Shown: positions 1-13,579, counted from the stretch's first letter. The stretch is 64,000 nucleotides of DNA from Cyanoderma ruficeps (GCA_008694505.1 VZDJ01000056.1:11666363-11730362), one strand, 5' to 3'. Made by a program: numbers and translations. Notes: a model not told the origin generated them from the letters alone.

Positions 1-3000
1 CCCCTTAGACATTTCGTGTGATGCTCGGGATGGAAGCGGAGGGTTGGGAATGCCCGGGCGGTGGGGGCAGGGGCGGGATGATCTCCTCAGGGCTGCAGGC
101 AGAATGACTCTGCTGGGCTCAGCCCGTGTAACCGTAGCCCGCGGGGCTGGTGACACTGACCCCGGCTATGTGACACGGGGTGCCCGTGTTTTGTAACCCT
201 GGCGTGCTGCCCGAGCCAGGAGAGGTGGCTCTCGCTGCTTCCTCGTGTTCCAGACCTTTCCCACTGCCCTTCTGCGGGCGGCTCAGGAGAACTCTCCCTT
301 GGGAATTCTCCCTGGAGAGCTCTCACTTGAGAGCCCGGAGAGCTGCTAATTGCAGTGAGCACTGCTGGCCCTGGGCAAGGCACCTCTGCCCTGGGAGCCC
401 TGGGCACGGCTCAGGGGTGTCTGTGCCCTCGTGCCCTCGCTCCTGTGGCACCACCATGCTGGGGTGTGAGAAATGGAGGATAATATTTCTACCTGGTTTG
501 GAATAATTTATTTCTTAGACGTGTGTCTTTCCCGCAGGTGTGCTCCTGGCCCAGGCACATCACCCCGGGATTTATTAGTTACGGGCAATATTAGATGGCA
601 ATAGGCAGTTATTGCCTTTGGAAGTGGCCAGGCAGGAAAGCTCTGCATGGGAAGGGGTTTTTCACCACATGTGCCTTGTTAAAACTGCAAACAGAGCAGG
701 CTGGGGAATGCCACACAGCTGATGGAAACAGGAATGCCTGGAAATAAAAGGCAGCTCCCCCAGCTCCTCCTGTGCTTGCTGAGGGTGTCCTTGGGATGGT
801 GGGGGGTGGCTGGGGTCTCTCCTGGGCTGCTCACTCCTGGCATCCAGCTCTTTGCACCTGCACCAAGGCAGGCCTGGCTGAGACAGGTGGGTGTTTGCTG
901 TGGGATGGACCCTCGGTGGTCTCAGCCCTGCCCATGTCCATGAGTGACCCTCTGTGGGGTGACAGTGCTGATGGGAAAGGGCTGGGATGGTGTTACAGCC
1001 TTGGACTTGTCCCCAGTGTCCATTTCACCTCCCCTCTGACCTCTGCTCTTTATTCCAGTGCCCAGGATGGGCTCCCACGTTGTTTTCTGACCACCGGCTC
1101 AGCCCAAGGAGCGATGGCCACGGTCTGGGGCTGCCAGAGCTGTCACACGAGGAGTAATTAGTTTCTCTCTGCCACACAGCTTTACCCTTCCTCCAGCTCG
1201 TGGTGCTGCTGGCGCGCAGCAGCATTCCCTCCTCTGGTCGCCTCCGTGCCGTGGCAGCGAGAGGAAAGGCCAAGATCTCTTCTGCTCTGGGAGAACTGAT
1301 GAATATGCAAACTATTAGGGCTGAAATATTGCTTATCCGTGTCACGGGGTGCGCACGGAGCCCGTGTTTGTGCTGCTGCCTGAGGATGTGTACACCACCA
1401 GTGTGCAGCTGAGCAGCTTAGGGAAGATTTAACTCTTATTTCTATTCTTGACACCGAATCTTTAATAAGGTTATGGCCATGCTGGGGGCCTTTCCCTCCT
1501 GCTGTGACAGGGCCTGGGGACCTGCTGGTGGGGTCTGACTGCAGCAATTGATGGGGTAAAGCTCCATCCCGAGTAGAAGCAGTCACTGGTGATTATCTCG
1601 TGGTATTAGTTCATGTATTGTAAAAGCGGCGTGATTTGAGATGAAATGTGACCTATGGGCACAGGCAAGACGTTCTAATGTATTCAGAAACGCCGGGGCT
1701 GACGAGCTGTTGCTGCTGGTACCACACTGATTAAACCCCAGCTCCCTCGGCTCCCATTGAAATCAGTGGGAGGTCTGTCATTGCCTTCCCTGAGTGCTGG
1801 ACTGGATCCAGGCTGCACTTCATGGGATGCATTATTCCACAGGATTACAGAGGCACAGGCAGTGGGATTCCTCCCTCTCACTGATCTCTGCTGCTGACAC
1901 GTTTGCCTTGGAGCTGGCTGGGACATGGAGCACCTGGCCTGGTTTTGGTGTCAGCCCAAGGAGGAGATGAGTGGTGCTTCTCCCGAAGGTCAGCCAGGGC
2001 TGGGCTGCTGCTCTGGGGCTGCAGGGGAACGTGAGGGGGTGGGCAGCCCCCTGTGATCCAAACTCCTGGGGATGTGGGGACACAGGAGGCAGCGTTCTCA
2101 TCAGCATTGCCTACACAGGTGTTTGAGCCACCAGTCCTGCAGTCCTGGTTCAGGAATGAAAAGCCCAGGGAGCCCCAGAGGGGCCCTGGCTCTGCACACC
2201 CTGGTCCGGACTGGGGAGGGGTTTTCTCAGGTTCTTGACTTCAGACAAAAATCTGACCTCAATGAGGTGCCAGTTGCTCCAGGGCTGAATTCCCCTGAGG
2301 CATGGGAGGCTGCTGGAGCACCTCTCGTGGCCCATCCCACCCTGGCCCTGCCATCCCAGCCCCGACACACCGGCCCCTGGCTGAGCCTTTGGGTGGAGGA
2401 TGACTCAGGGCCCCGTGGAGGGAGGGAGGGAGGGGGTGGCAGTGACCCCCCCCAGTGCTGCTGGGGAACTGAAGCAATCTGTTTATCATGGAAAAACTGC
2501 TCTTTGCAGCAATTCAAATGGAAACTTCCCAGAATGAGTGTTGCAGAGCTTTCCCCTTGAATCACCGGGCCTCCCAAGAGCCGCTTTCTAAGACGATGCC
2601 CTCGGGAGAGCTGTCCCCGTGTGCGTGGAGCTCCCTCTCGGCAGCACGGCCGCACTCAATCCCTCCCCGGGCCGTTCCCAGGGGAGCAGCGCCTTTCCCA
2701 GGCGGGACAGCCACGGGGCCACCAGCACAGGGATGTCCCACAGCTGCTGATGGTGTCACCTCCCGGCCTGGGGACCGGCAGCGCCCGCTGCCATCTCTCC
2801 GGGCCGTTTGCCTGTTTTCCCTTCCCTCTGGCTGCCCATCACCCTTTCCGCGGCTGAAATGAGTGTGCAAAGGTCACGGGGAATTCAGCCGCTGCCCCGA
2901 GCTCACGTAGCCGGGTGAATAAGGAGTGAGTGAGCGACTCGCTGCTCTCCCTGCCTCTCATCCCGCGCTGCCCGGCCGCGGCAAACCCTGTGCTGGTGCT

Positions 3001-3007
3001 GGTGGGG
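1..3007. other. Intergenic, no gene seen
   Basis: Unique GC-moderate sequence. The short open frames on both strands lack recognisable domains. A run of four or more GGG blocks at 2418-2438 could form a G-quadruplex. Nothing else can be supported. Confidence 0.6.
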
Positions 3008-3211
3008 GCACGGAGCCTGCGCGGTGTCCAGGGCACGTCACAGGGTGCCTGGGGATGCTCCGGGCAGGGCGGGGGGCACGGAGCCCCTGCGGTGTCCAGG
3101 GCACGTCACAGGGTGCCTGGGGATGCTCCGGGCGGGGCAGGGGGCACGGAGGCCGGGGGGTGTCCAGGGAACGTCACAGGGTGCCTGGGGATGCTCCGGG
3201 CAGGGCGGCGA
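3008..3211 (+). repeat. 68-bp minisatellite, three copies
   Basis: Units start at 3008, 3076 and 3144 with GCACGGAG and contain GTGTCCAGGG.ACGTCACAGG and TGCCTGGGGATGCTCCGGGC. GC-rich, and each copy retains a CGTCA. Confidence 0.9.
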
Positions 3212-6200
3212 GCACTCCGCCTCTGCCGGGGGCGGCTCCGGGCCAGCGTAACCACAGCCCTGTGTCAGCCCTGAGCTGTCAGATCGGGCAGAGATAACAA
3301 CGGGCTGAGTGTCGCAAGGGGTGCGAGGCCACCGAGGCGGGCGAGGGGCGGGGAGGGGCGGCAGGTTACGGCACCCCGGCGATCCCGCTGCCACCCTCGG
3401 AGAGAAGCTGCTGGGGCTTTTTATACATTTGTTCCTGTCAGCCCCGTGGCGCTTGTCCCCATAGTAACCGAGCGGGCTGGCACTGCAGCGCTCAGTGACA
3501 TCCCTGGTCCCCAGGGAGAAGCCAAGGACCTGCGTGGTCCGGATCCCAACTCCTGGGTGGTGTGCAGGAGCCTGGGGCCGGCTTCAGAGCTTGCCGGGCT
3601 TTCACGGTGTCTCTGCAGCCCGGGGAAAGCTAAAAATTGTTGGTAAGAGGGTGGAAGGGGCAGGTGTGGGGCTGGGGCAGGAGCTGGCTGGGTCCTTGTC
3701 CCCAGGATCTGCTGTGTGAGAAGCAGGAGCCCGGCTGCCGTGTGCGGCTGAGGCAAAAACCACAGAGGGGTTTTCCGGGCTCCAGCGAGCACCTGGGCAC
3801 TTGAGGTCAGGAGGCATCTGCAGCATGAGCTTTTTTTTTGAACCCAGCAGCGAGGCAAAGGTGTTTTGAAGGAGACCGGCAAGACAGAGATCTCTGCTCA
3901 GATCCCGGAGCCGCTCGGAAGATGAGTCAAAGGATTCCTGAAACAATTAGAGCCGTGAGGTGCAGCAGCAACAGCACATCCACCGTCAGCAGCTCTGCCA
4001 GGCGCCCTCGGCCAGCTGTTCGTGCTTTCCCTTTAATAAGGCACATTAGGCAATTTCCCATTTAAAAATGTTTATGGGAATATATAAATATTCGCTTATA
4101 CAGAACTGGCCTGGCCCTTTGTGCGCAGAGCGGCGGCAAGAGTGACTTGAATTGTTATAAATCCATCGAGAAAGAACGAGATGGATGTCCCAGAGCTTCC
4201 CTGGGGTGCCAGGATGGGACACCTCTCTCTGTGGGACAAAATGACCCACCAGGCAGGATGGAGCCACCACGGGGCTGTGTCAGGTCCCCGTGTGCCCAGC
4301 CACAGGCAGCGTGGGCAGGGTTTTCCCTCGTGTGATTTCCCGATGGCCGCAGGAAGAGCTTGCACAGACCCGATCTGGATTTAATCAAAGGAATTTTTTT
4401 CTTTTTTTCATTTGCTGTCTTATGCGCTGACCACCAAACCACATCCTTCGAGCCGGAGCCCAGCACAGTGAAACAAAAACTAGCAAAAACTAGGCCAGGG
4501 CTTTTTGCTACTTTTTTTTTTTTTTCTTTTCTCTCTNCCCTTAGAGCATCAGTTGGGTGCAAAGCTGGCACACACCTCTCCTCCAGCCCCTCTGCTCCCA
4601 CACAGCCCCTTCCCAGGGCAGCCTGGCATTTCCACCACCCCTGAGCCAGGCACTTGCAGCTCCACGTGAAACCTGGGAACCATCCAGATTATGTGCACTG
4701 AGCACAGCGTCAGTGGGAAGCAAATATAGAGGAATAATGAGTAATGACATGCTGGCAGACCGTGTTGGGACCTAATAAGGCACAAGGTGGGGACTGTCCT
4801 TGGCTCTCACCCCATGCTGGGTTGGTGCAGCCCGGCTCTGGGGTCAGAGCAAAGCAGAGCGGCCCCGGTGCTGGTGGGAGCAGTGGCTGTGGGGTGACAC
4901 CGTCCCTGGCAGCATCCCACAGCATCCAGGGGCGAGGTGCCTGCGTAGGGAATTTCTCACGTTCGCAGAACAGAGAGCAGCTTTATTGTTGTATTTTGCA
5001 AACCAAAACCAGCCGGGAGTTTCTGAAGCGTCTGCCATCCCCGCAGAGAGCTGTTTAGTCATGCCTGGTGTGTGTGCATGTGAGACACTGAGGGGAGGGA
5101 GGCTCGAGGACTTTGCAAAGATTAAAGATTTATGCTGACCCTTGAATCTGATCCAAGGCTACTAATCTGCCCTGATCCTATCATCTGCTCAGGGTGGATC
5201 TATTTCACTTTCCTTTATGGTGCTCCTGACTCATTCCACTCCCACTCCAGGCCAGTCCAGTGGGAATGGGAAGCGCTACCACATATTTGTTTGGGTTTGC
5301 ATTTAAAGCTCGGGACCTGTAGTGGGTGCAGCTCATAAAGGAAACCAGTGTGGATAAGATATGGGTGAGCTGAATGCTTGGAAACCACTCCCAAACACAA
5401 GCTGAAGTGGTTTGAAATCAAGGTGGAGTGATGTACTGAAGGCACAATACTTGGCAGCAACGCCCAGCGTGTGAGAAAGGCATTTAAATCCAAGGTGGTG
5501 AGGTAGGCAGGGCATCCCCCGTGCTCCTGAGAGGACAGCCTGTGCCTGGCAGGGTGTGCAGTGCCAGGGCACTGGGTACCCACCCCTCCACCTGCCCTGT
5601 CTGGCCCTGTGCTTTGCACCCCGGTGAGCCCCTCCGTGGGCCTGCAGGAACCTGTGCCAGGGGTTCTGCAGCTCCCCTGGCACTGCTCCCTTGGGAGAGG
5701 CCTTGTTTGTGCTCCATCAGCCTGAACTCAAACGCTCCCCACGGCTGCTGGGGCTTTAGTGTAGAAAACAACGTGTGGAGGAGAATACAGACCTGACTTT
5801 TCAGGGGGGCAGAATCAATCTCCCCTGCCTTCACAATGAAAGATAGTGTGGCAGAAAGAGATTTCTAGGAGCTTTCCACCCCCCTCCCAGCTCTTCTCTG
5901 CTGCAGCCACACGTGTCTGGAGGAAGGCTGGGGATGCCGCAGCAGGCTGGCCTGCGTGCCAGCCGGGCCGGGGTGGGTGACACCCCCCGGGCAGCCCCGG
6001 AGCCGCGGGCAGACAGGCAAACAGGATCAGTCACACGGGCCCGGCCCGCGGCGGCACTGACCAGGAGATGGAGTGTGCTATATCCTATTTCAGATCCCCT
6101 GGGACATCCTGTTCTCCTGATAACTGATGATATGTAAATATAGCAAATGCAAAGCCAGGCACTTTCCTAGGGTGCCCGGCCCAGGCTGCTTATAGAGCAG

Positions 6201-8356
6201 GGCTGAGCCCCGGCTTGGAAACACCCATCTGCAACTGCCACACAGGCATCAGGCTTTATTTTTAGTTTAAAACCAAGTTCCTGTTTGTAGGGCCAGAAGG
6301 GTTACAGGAAGAAAAATTACGAAGTGGGATCATTTACTGCTATTTTCTTTTCACGTGTCCTTCCTTCCTTCCTCCCTCCTGAGAAATGGGATGTAGCACA
6401 TCGCTATTCCAGGCTGCGGCGTTCGCTGGTTCCTGCTCCCTCCGAAGGGGCCCATTAAGCCTCAAAAGGCTCCGTCCTCCCAGCCCCGCCAATTACCCCT
6501 GACTTCTGTCGCTACACGGAGGCGCTTATCTCATGGAAACGAAACTCCAGCCCCGCTGACGCGCAGCTCCTTTCTCCCTCAGCGCAGTTTTGGGCCGGCC
6601 CTGCCAGGTGGGGTGACGGGCAGGGCGCGGGGATCCCTCCCTGGCCCATCCATCCCTCTCCTCCCCTCCCCTTCGCCATGGGATTGAAGGGAACAATGGG
6701 AAGTATTTGGTCAGGTCAGCCAAAGGAGCGTCTTTAATGAGCAAAGCCGAGCACTAATTAGTCTGGTGCGCAGCCCCTTGCCCCATCCCCGTTCTCCTTC
6801 AGGCCGGGTCACCGTGCAGGGGGAGCCGCAGGGATGAGTTTGGCAGGTGCCCACGTGTTTTCCTCCTTCCCGTGCCCTGTTAGGGAAAGGTAATCCCGAG
6901 CTGACAGGAGGGAGACTGCGACGGGAATTCCCAGCTGAGAGGTTTTGAGAGCGGTGGGAGCTTTGGCGTATGGATTAGGTTGTTATATACACTATAGTGT
7001 GAAGGAAACAGGCGGTTTTGTTAATTCCCTTGCACTTTGGTTTAATAAAGTAGGATTTGTCTGGTGGGAAAGTGTAACAGTGGGATTTGAGCTGTGTGAG
7101 TCTCATGACTGGTGCTCGCCTGGCTGGGTGGGAAGCAGGGAAGCATCGATTGCATTCTGTCTCTGCTGTGTTCTCGTGTTTTTAAACATGATTTGAGTGC
7201 CCACAGCCTCAGATGAGCTTTATTTGGGATTAGTTTATTTTAAAAAAATCCATATGCAGATACTCGCACCGGATTGTGTTTTCCAGAACTGCAGTGCCGT
7301 GTGTCTTGGGAGAACCAGGAGTGCTGGGTTTGTCAGCACCTTGTGACAAAGACTCACGTGAACTGAGAGGATAAAGAGAGGGTGGCCAGGACACAGGGGG
7401 AGAAGGGGCAAATTAGTATCTGCTACAGCCCCTGTAGGCAAACGAGATCCTTCTGCTTCTGGTTTTAATGAGAAAGGCCCCAGTGGAAATTTGAAATCTG
7501 GATCTGCATCAAATCCTCAAAGTTCAGGGAGTTTAGAGCGAGGAGTTCGGTCCATTCCATCACTCATCAGAGCTGTCTGCAAAATTCATGTCCCAATACT
7601 TTTTTCCAATCATAAATCCTGCCAAAGATGCGTGCTTGGATGTGAGATATTTTTCTTCTTTTTCATCCCTTTTGCTAATTTAATTCCCAGATCTAAATCA
7701 AGTTTTCCATCTCAGACTTCCAGGAGCTGGGATGCCTTGGTTGCAGTTGGGAAGCTCTGCTGTGCCCTGTGTGGTGAGGGGTTGGAAAGGTTCACCTGCC
7801 TGCAGGTGACCGAGGGCAGGGGAGGCCTCGGGGTCAGGCTGCTTTACTGCCGGAGCCCAAGTTTTGGGATGTGCCAGGGAGAAAATCATTACAGTGCTCC
7901 TGCCCTTCTTTCCCTTATTATTGAGAGGATAAAACCCAAGCCACTTCTGGGGCATGCACAAATATCCTCCTGATGAGGGCCCTGAGCAGCCAGGCAGATT
8001 TTCTGAGCAGCCTTGAAGCAGCAAGGCACGGCAGCCACATGCTGGGCTCTCCCTTATTCTTATTCTTTTCTGTTTTCTTGGGTGTACAATAAGAGCTAAT
8101 CAAAGTGATGCTCTCCAGCAGGCTTTTGTGTATGGCATTACAGCAAAATCCTAAATTCCCCTTCCTGCTCATGCATACAAAGCAGGAAGAACTAGGATGG
8201 CTGCAGACTATTTTCAGATGATTTAGCCAAGGAGAAAATAACTGGGTGGCTGGAAGAAGGAGGATTTGATAGGAAATAACCTTGAAGCACAGCTCTGACA
8301 TGATGGCGTGAGGTGCCCAGCTCCCTGAGATGGCCCCGCTCCATGGAATGTCAAAA
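3212..8356. other. Intergenic, no gene seen
   Basis: Unique sequence with one unresolved base at 4537 next to a T-run, and AT-rich patches (4020-4160, 6110-6330, 7000-7260) that might be regulatory. No coding exon is recognised. Confidence 0.55.
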
Positions 8357-8605
8357 GGAAGGTGACTTCCAGAGGAGATGACAAAGGACAATACAGACCA
8401 GCAGAGCACCCAAAATCCAATGCAAAATCCAAAATCCCAATGCAATGGAAGGTGACTTCCAGAGGAGATGACAAAGGACAATACAGACCAGCAGGGCACC
8501 CAAAATCCAATGTAAAATCCAAAATCCCAATGCAAGGGAAGGTGACTTCCAGAGGAGATGACAAAGGAAAAATACAGACCAGCAGAGCACCCAAAATTCA
8601 ATGGA
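8357..8605 (+). repeat. 90-bp tandem repeat, 2.7 copies
   Basis: Units start at 8357, 8447 and 8537 with GGAAGGTGACTTCCAGAGG. Because 90 is a multiple of three, open frames run through on both strands. These are not genes. Confidence 0.92.
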
Positions 8606-11345
8606 AGAGAGACTGCAGAGTGGGCTGGGTGCTCCCTTTGCTCCTGGTTTCAGCACTGACGTTCATGAAGCTCTGCTCAGTCCAGGACTCTCCCCAGGTG
8701 CTGAGGCATCATCAGGCTGTGTTTGGCTGGTGTAAATCAGTGCAGCTCGGCTGGCTGGGCTCACGGGGGACTCGTCGTGCCTGTAGTGTTGCTTCTTCCC
8801 CCCCTAAGGGCAAAGGCATCCCCTGGGATTTGCCCCTCACAGCTGGAGCGATTTGGATGCTCCTTGACCGCCAGGTGAGAGCGTGGCCAGCACGGTGACA
8901 CCTCTGACAACACTGGGGACAAGTCCCCAGGGATGTTCCCGTGGGGCTCACGTGGGACTTTGCTTCACTGTACCTGGTGTCCCTCTCCTGTGACCAGCTC
9001 AGTGGATAACATCCTTTTCTTTAGATTTATTCCGAAAAACAGGAAGATTTGTTGGACGCTGGGTTGCCCGGGGAGGGCTGGGTGTGGGTGCCGGCGCTGC
9101 CAGCCCCGGGAGGGTGAGGATGGAGGTGAGGACACATCGAAAAGCTTTGGGGAAGCAAGGACGGCTTTGGTGAGGCTGCATCCCCCTCTGCTGGAAAATC
9201 CGGGCAAAGGCAGCAGAGCCGCGGGCCAAGGGCAAAACTTGAGAGGAAAAGGGGAAATCGACGTGCAGAGAGCAAAGTGAGGCCCGGGTTCCCTGGGACA
9301 TGGCAGCATCCAGTCTGGGCTCTGCTGCGGTTCGTGTCACAGTGAGAGGGCTCTTGCTGGGCACAACCCTCTGCAGGAATTGGGACACATCACATTTGTG
9401 CCAGGCACAATCCCACTTCCAGTGTGGGAAGGGATAAATGAGGCGGGGCAGCCCCCGGGGGCTCAGGCTGGTGCTGGTGATGTGGCAGAGTCTCACAGCA
9501 GGCAGAGAATCGCGACTGGAACCAAACAGGATTGCACAGACGGGCTCAGTGCTGGGGTGATGGGTTCAGGGCTGCCTCACAGCCCTGGTGGTGCCCAGGG
9601 TGTGCCCGGGGGAACACTTGGTGGGTCTGAAATACAGATGGAAACCTGGGCTGTGGGCACTGGGTTTGTCGGGAAAGGGCTGCAGCCCTGTTTGGATATT
9701 GCCTGGCAGCTGGGAGGGAGCTCTAGTCAAAGCAGAGGCTGGAGGAAATGCCTCCCCTGGCCTGGCACCATGTGCACGGTCCCTGGGTGGGCAGCTCATG
9801 GCTCAGTTTAACCCAGGACCCCCCAGGAGAACCTGCCGTGGCCTTCCCAAGGTGCTGCTCCATTGGATGCAGGTGTCTGGGCAGAGCTGGAGCCCAGGGC
9901 TCTGTGCCTGCATTTCAGAGCCTCACTTGGAGGCTGTTTGTGCTTGGAATGGAAGAATGGGTTTGTTTCCTTGTAGATATAAAATCTAAATTATAGAAAA
10001 GGTGAAATGCGGCGACTGGGCTGGCCCAGGCCCTGACTGTGCACTAAATCTGCAAGCCTGGGGCTGGCTTTTGTGCCAGGGGGGGCTCTGCAAGTGCCAA
10101 GGTCACTGCTAATAAATCTGACTGCAGGACCAGGAGAATTTTATTTAACTTACTGCTAACAGCAGGATCCTTTTGAACTACCTTTTTTTTTTTTTCTCCC
10201 CCCTGCTCCCTTCTGCTGATTCATGCTCCTGCTCCTTCGGCACTGGGAGACGCCAGCATTCCTAAAGGTCATCACTTGCATGCAGCAGCTCATGCTGGGG
10301 AGCGTTTGCCAGCACCTACGAAATGGAAATGCTAAAGCGCCTGCCATCATTTATATTTTCCCTGGCAGTGACAGACAGTTGCACAGCCTGCCAGCCGCCG
10401 AGCTGCCACGTTCCCAGCCTTGGAGGCTGCTCCAAGGTGAAGGAGGTGCACGGAAAGTGATGCCTCCCGATGAACCCGATCCCAGGTCACCTTGAGACCG
10501 GGATTCTCACCTGGGCTCACCTGCAGGCAGTCCTCTCAGAGATTGGAAACCTCAGCGTGCAGGCACGCACCCCTGTGACTTACACCCGAGCCATTCTGTC
10601 ACCCCGCCATCCCGTGACTCCGGGAAATGAGATCCTGCTGCTCACGTCAGGTCTCACGCAGGAATCGTGCTGCTGCCTGCCTCGGGTCCCTGGGGAAGCA
10701 GGGCTGTGCCACCTCCCTCCCCTTCCCCGCCTCCCCTCCCCACTCTGGGGAAGACACGGTGATTTCCTGGGCTGCAGAAAGGGGCAGGATTTTATGGCAT
10801 GCAAACATCTCTGAGGAAATAAGTTATGGTTTAATTTTCATGGTGCGTCTCTCTTCACGGCAAAGGAATTCTTCTGGTTTAGCTTAAGCAGTAACAGCAC
10901 AGCTGACGTTTCTTTTTTTCAGGAAAGAAGTGAGGAAGGCACAGAGAAATCCTTCCTTTTCCTCCTCAGGTTATTTAATGACTATTTATACTGTGGCAGT
11001 ACCGAAAATGCTGTATGAAATGACAGGGAGACTGTTAGGGGCTGTGGCAGGTTTAGGAAGCAGCTATTTAATGTCCATCTCTTCAGAGGTGACCACTAAT
11101 CTTACCCTTTCCCTTAAGAGTCTGTAACATAAGAAGACACATATCTTGTATCTGCCATCATCTGCCTCCGCTCCTTTTGATATTATTTTAAGTGAGCCTT
11201 GAAAGAGCAGAGCTGGAAAGAGCCCCCAGCTGCCTGCTGGCACCCGTGTGTCCTCACAGCCCTCAGATTCCCCAGATCCAAGAGCTTCTCCCTCCCTCCA
11301 CGAGGGAGGATCCTGACCTGGGAGGCACCCACAGTCTCTAAGAGC
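8606..11345. other. Intergenic, no gene seen
   Basis: Unique sequence, moderately GC-rich to about 10.1 kb, with a T-run at 10182-10197. No domain-bearing open frame and no clear transposon. Confidence 0.55.
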
Positions 11346-11490
11346 AATACCCAGCTGAATCCCAATTTCACCAATATATTTACCATATTTACCAATATAT
11401 ATTTTACCAATACCCAGCTGAACCCCAATTTTACCAACATATTTACCATCATTTACCAATATATATTTTACCAATACCCAGCCGAATGCC
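11346..11490 (+). repeat. 63-bp AT-rich tandem repeat, 2.3 copies
   Basis: Units start at 11346, 11409 and 11473 with AATACCCAGC. They contain TTTACCAATATATATTTTACC. Confidence 0.88.
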
Positions 11491-13245
11491 TGGAAGAAAA
11501 CCAGCATCCAAATGAGCTGAGGGCACTAACAGGGCACGTGTGTTTTCCTCCTTAGAGCACGGCTGGTGAACAAGCAGGAAAGCAGAATCTCGGAGCAATG
11601 CTGTCACTATTTTTTGGCCGCGGCTCCTCGGGCCGGCAGCAGGGGAGGTGCCACACAGCAGGCGCCTGCAACTCATCAAATCAATTAGTCCCTTTGTCTG
11701 CGGGAGGAGTCGTTAGCCAAAGACAAATGAAAGGAAAGTCCAGTAAGATGTTCTATTCTGAGAGGAGCCGTCCTATTTTCTCACACTAATGACAAGCTCC
11801 GAAATCCGTGCACAACTTAGCTCGTTATTGGAACTAATTGGTGCCAGGCGTTCCGTGCTCTCTGATAGGGCTAACCGTGGGGATGAAATTTTCTGAGTTA
11901 ATGAAGCAGAGAATGGATTAAGAACTTTGAAAGTGCAGTTCATATCTCAGCTTAATTGGAAGGAGTGTATTAGTTGGCTCTTTTTTTATGGACACAAAGG
12001 GAAGCCGTGTTTTGGGGTGGAAAAGCACATGCACAAATGCTTTCCCTGCCACTGGGGAGCTGGGAATTTCTAATTTCAGTGTGGCAGTGCCCAGTTTGAT
12101 GTTTTTATACCGATCCCATTCTAATTTACTTTTTTTTACACCTGTTTTACACTGTTCTGAAGAGTAGATTTGTGATACCGATTTTTTTCTGGCTCAGAAT
12201 TTATTTTTTTTTCTTTGTGATTTAGAACTTCTGCTTCTGCCAGCAGTAGAGAAGGAGAATCCTTTGCAGGAGTGGCAGTCACAGTATGTAACCTGTGGTC
12301 CATATCCAGGCAGCCCTATCCATTCTTCATGCATTTTCTTAGCTCTTTAATATTTGTAAAATAATTTGAGAGCCATTGCAGCCAGGTGCAAAACAGTAGC
12401 TCTTTTCCAGCCTATTGATAACCAACAAATCCTATTCAGAATCCATTAATAACCCTTAATTTGAGTCGTGAAAGTTTTACTGCAGCATCATAAAAAATCC
12501 TGTGGAAAAAGATTGTGGTTCAGGGGAACAAAAATATTTCTCTGGCATCCTGTAGTTTCCTCATGATTTTTTTTCCTGCTACATCTCCATTTGCTCCTTC
12601 CTGGCCCCACGGTGCACAAACCACTGTGTAACTCCCAGAGAGCTGGAACCGCAAAATTTGTGAATTTGGACTTACTCTGACTGGGAATTAAAGTAAGTCA
12701 CAAAAACCCTGGTAAATCACCCAAAAAGTCCGTGCAAAATGCATGCTACTCCTTCAGCTCCACTTGGGAGTGCTTTCTGCTGGAAACCAAAGTGACCTCA
12801 ACTAAGTTGTGATAAATGCATCTATTGGAGTAGTTTGGTCAGTGTTATCTATTTATAGTTTATTTGGCTCAAGCAGAAAATCAGTTTATCAAAGTCCATG
12901 CAAAAGGCAGGAACATCTGGAGAACAGCAGGTTATGTGAGGATAACTGGTAATAACGAGGTGAAGCGGTCCCTTCAGTTTTGGAAGTTCTATGAGCGCAC
13001 ACAAGGTTTTGTATTTCACTTGCTTAAAATGTACTTGGGCTAACTGGAAATATTACAGTTGATATTTTTAAAATCCTTATTCCTCTGGAAGCTGGGATTG
13101 GATTTGTGGGTGACCCTGAATCCAGGTCGCCCTGAGGGGCCCTCACAGCATCGCCACAATGGTGTGTGAGGGATGTGGGCTGGCAGCCCTTCACGTACCC
13201 CACCACGGCGGGCAAGGATGACACAGACTGAATCTGTGCCAGGGG
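11491..13245. other. Intergenic AT-rich unique DNA upstream of ARL8B
   Basis: Repeat-poor, AT-rich, with no coding frame longer than about 60 codons. 11.65-12.95 kb, with many TAAT, CAAT and AT-rich blocks, looks like candidate conserved non-coding or enhancer DNA. This is judged by texture only. Confidence 0.35.
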
Positions 13246-13457
13246 AGGGTCAGCTTTGACATCAGGAGCAACTTCTTCAGGGAAAGTATGGTCAGGCTTT
13301 GGAAGGAGCTGCCCTGGGTGGTGGTGGAATCCCCATCCCTGGAGATGTCCGAGGAACCACTGGACATGGTGACAAGGTCTGGGTGATAAGGTAGTGTTGG
13401 GTCATAAGTTGCACTTGATGACCTTGGGGGTCTCCCCAACCTAATGGAGCCTGTGAT
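13246..13457 (+). mobile_element. CR1-like LINE 3' fragment upstream of ARL8B
   Basis: The sequence reads like a CR1 3' end in sense orientation: a 'ggaaggagctgcc' block, 'aatccccatccctggag', then a 'gatgaccttgg' block, ending in a degenerate CCAACCTAATGG...CTGTGATG tail. It is 5'-truncated and about 210 bp long. A songbird LTR sharing this text cannot be excluded. Confidence 0.6.
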
Positions 13458-13489
13458 GGAGAGGACAGGGCAGAGCCTGCTCCATGGTG

Positions 13490-13579
13490 GGCTCAGGGGT
13501 GTCACACCTGTCCTCACCACACCAAACATGGCGGCTCAGGGGTGACACACCCCGCCCTCACCACACCAAACATGGCGGC
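13490..13579 (+). promoter_or_regulatory. Tandem 44-bp promoter duplication with two YY1-like motifs
   Basis: Two adjacent near-identical units start at 13490 (43 bp) and 13533 (44 bp). Each unit ends in CAAACATGGCGGC (13523 and 13567), which matches the YY1 core ATGGCGGC. They lie about 300-340 bp before the ARL8B ATG. YY1 motifs near CpG-island start sites are common; binding here is inferred. Confidence 0.6.

Noticed and set aside
7918..8601. Minus-strand ORF of 227 residues with repeated LSFVISSGSHLPLHWDF
   Set aside because: Produced by the 90-bp tandem repeat, whose unit length is a multiple of three.
1..13200. BHLHE40 exons, expected upstream by synteny
   Set aside because: No bHLH or Orange-domain peptide was found on either strand; the gene probably lies beyond the window's left edge.
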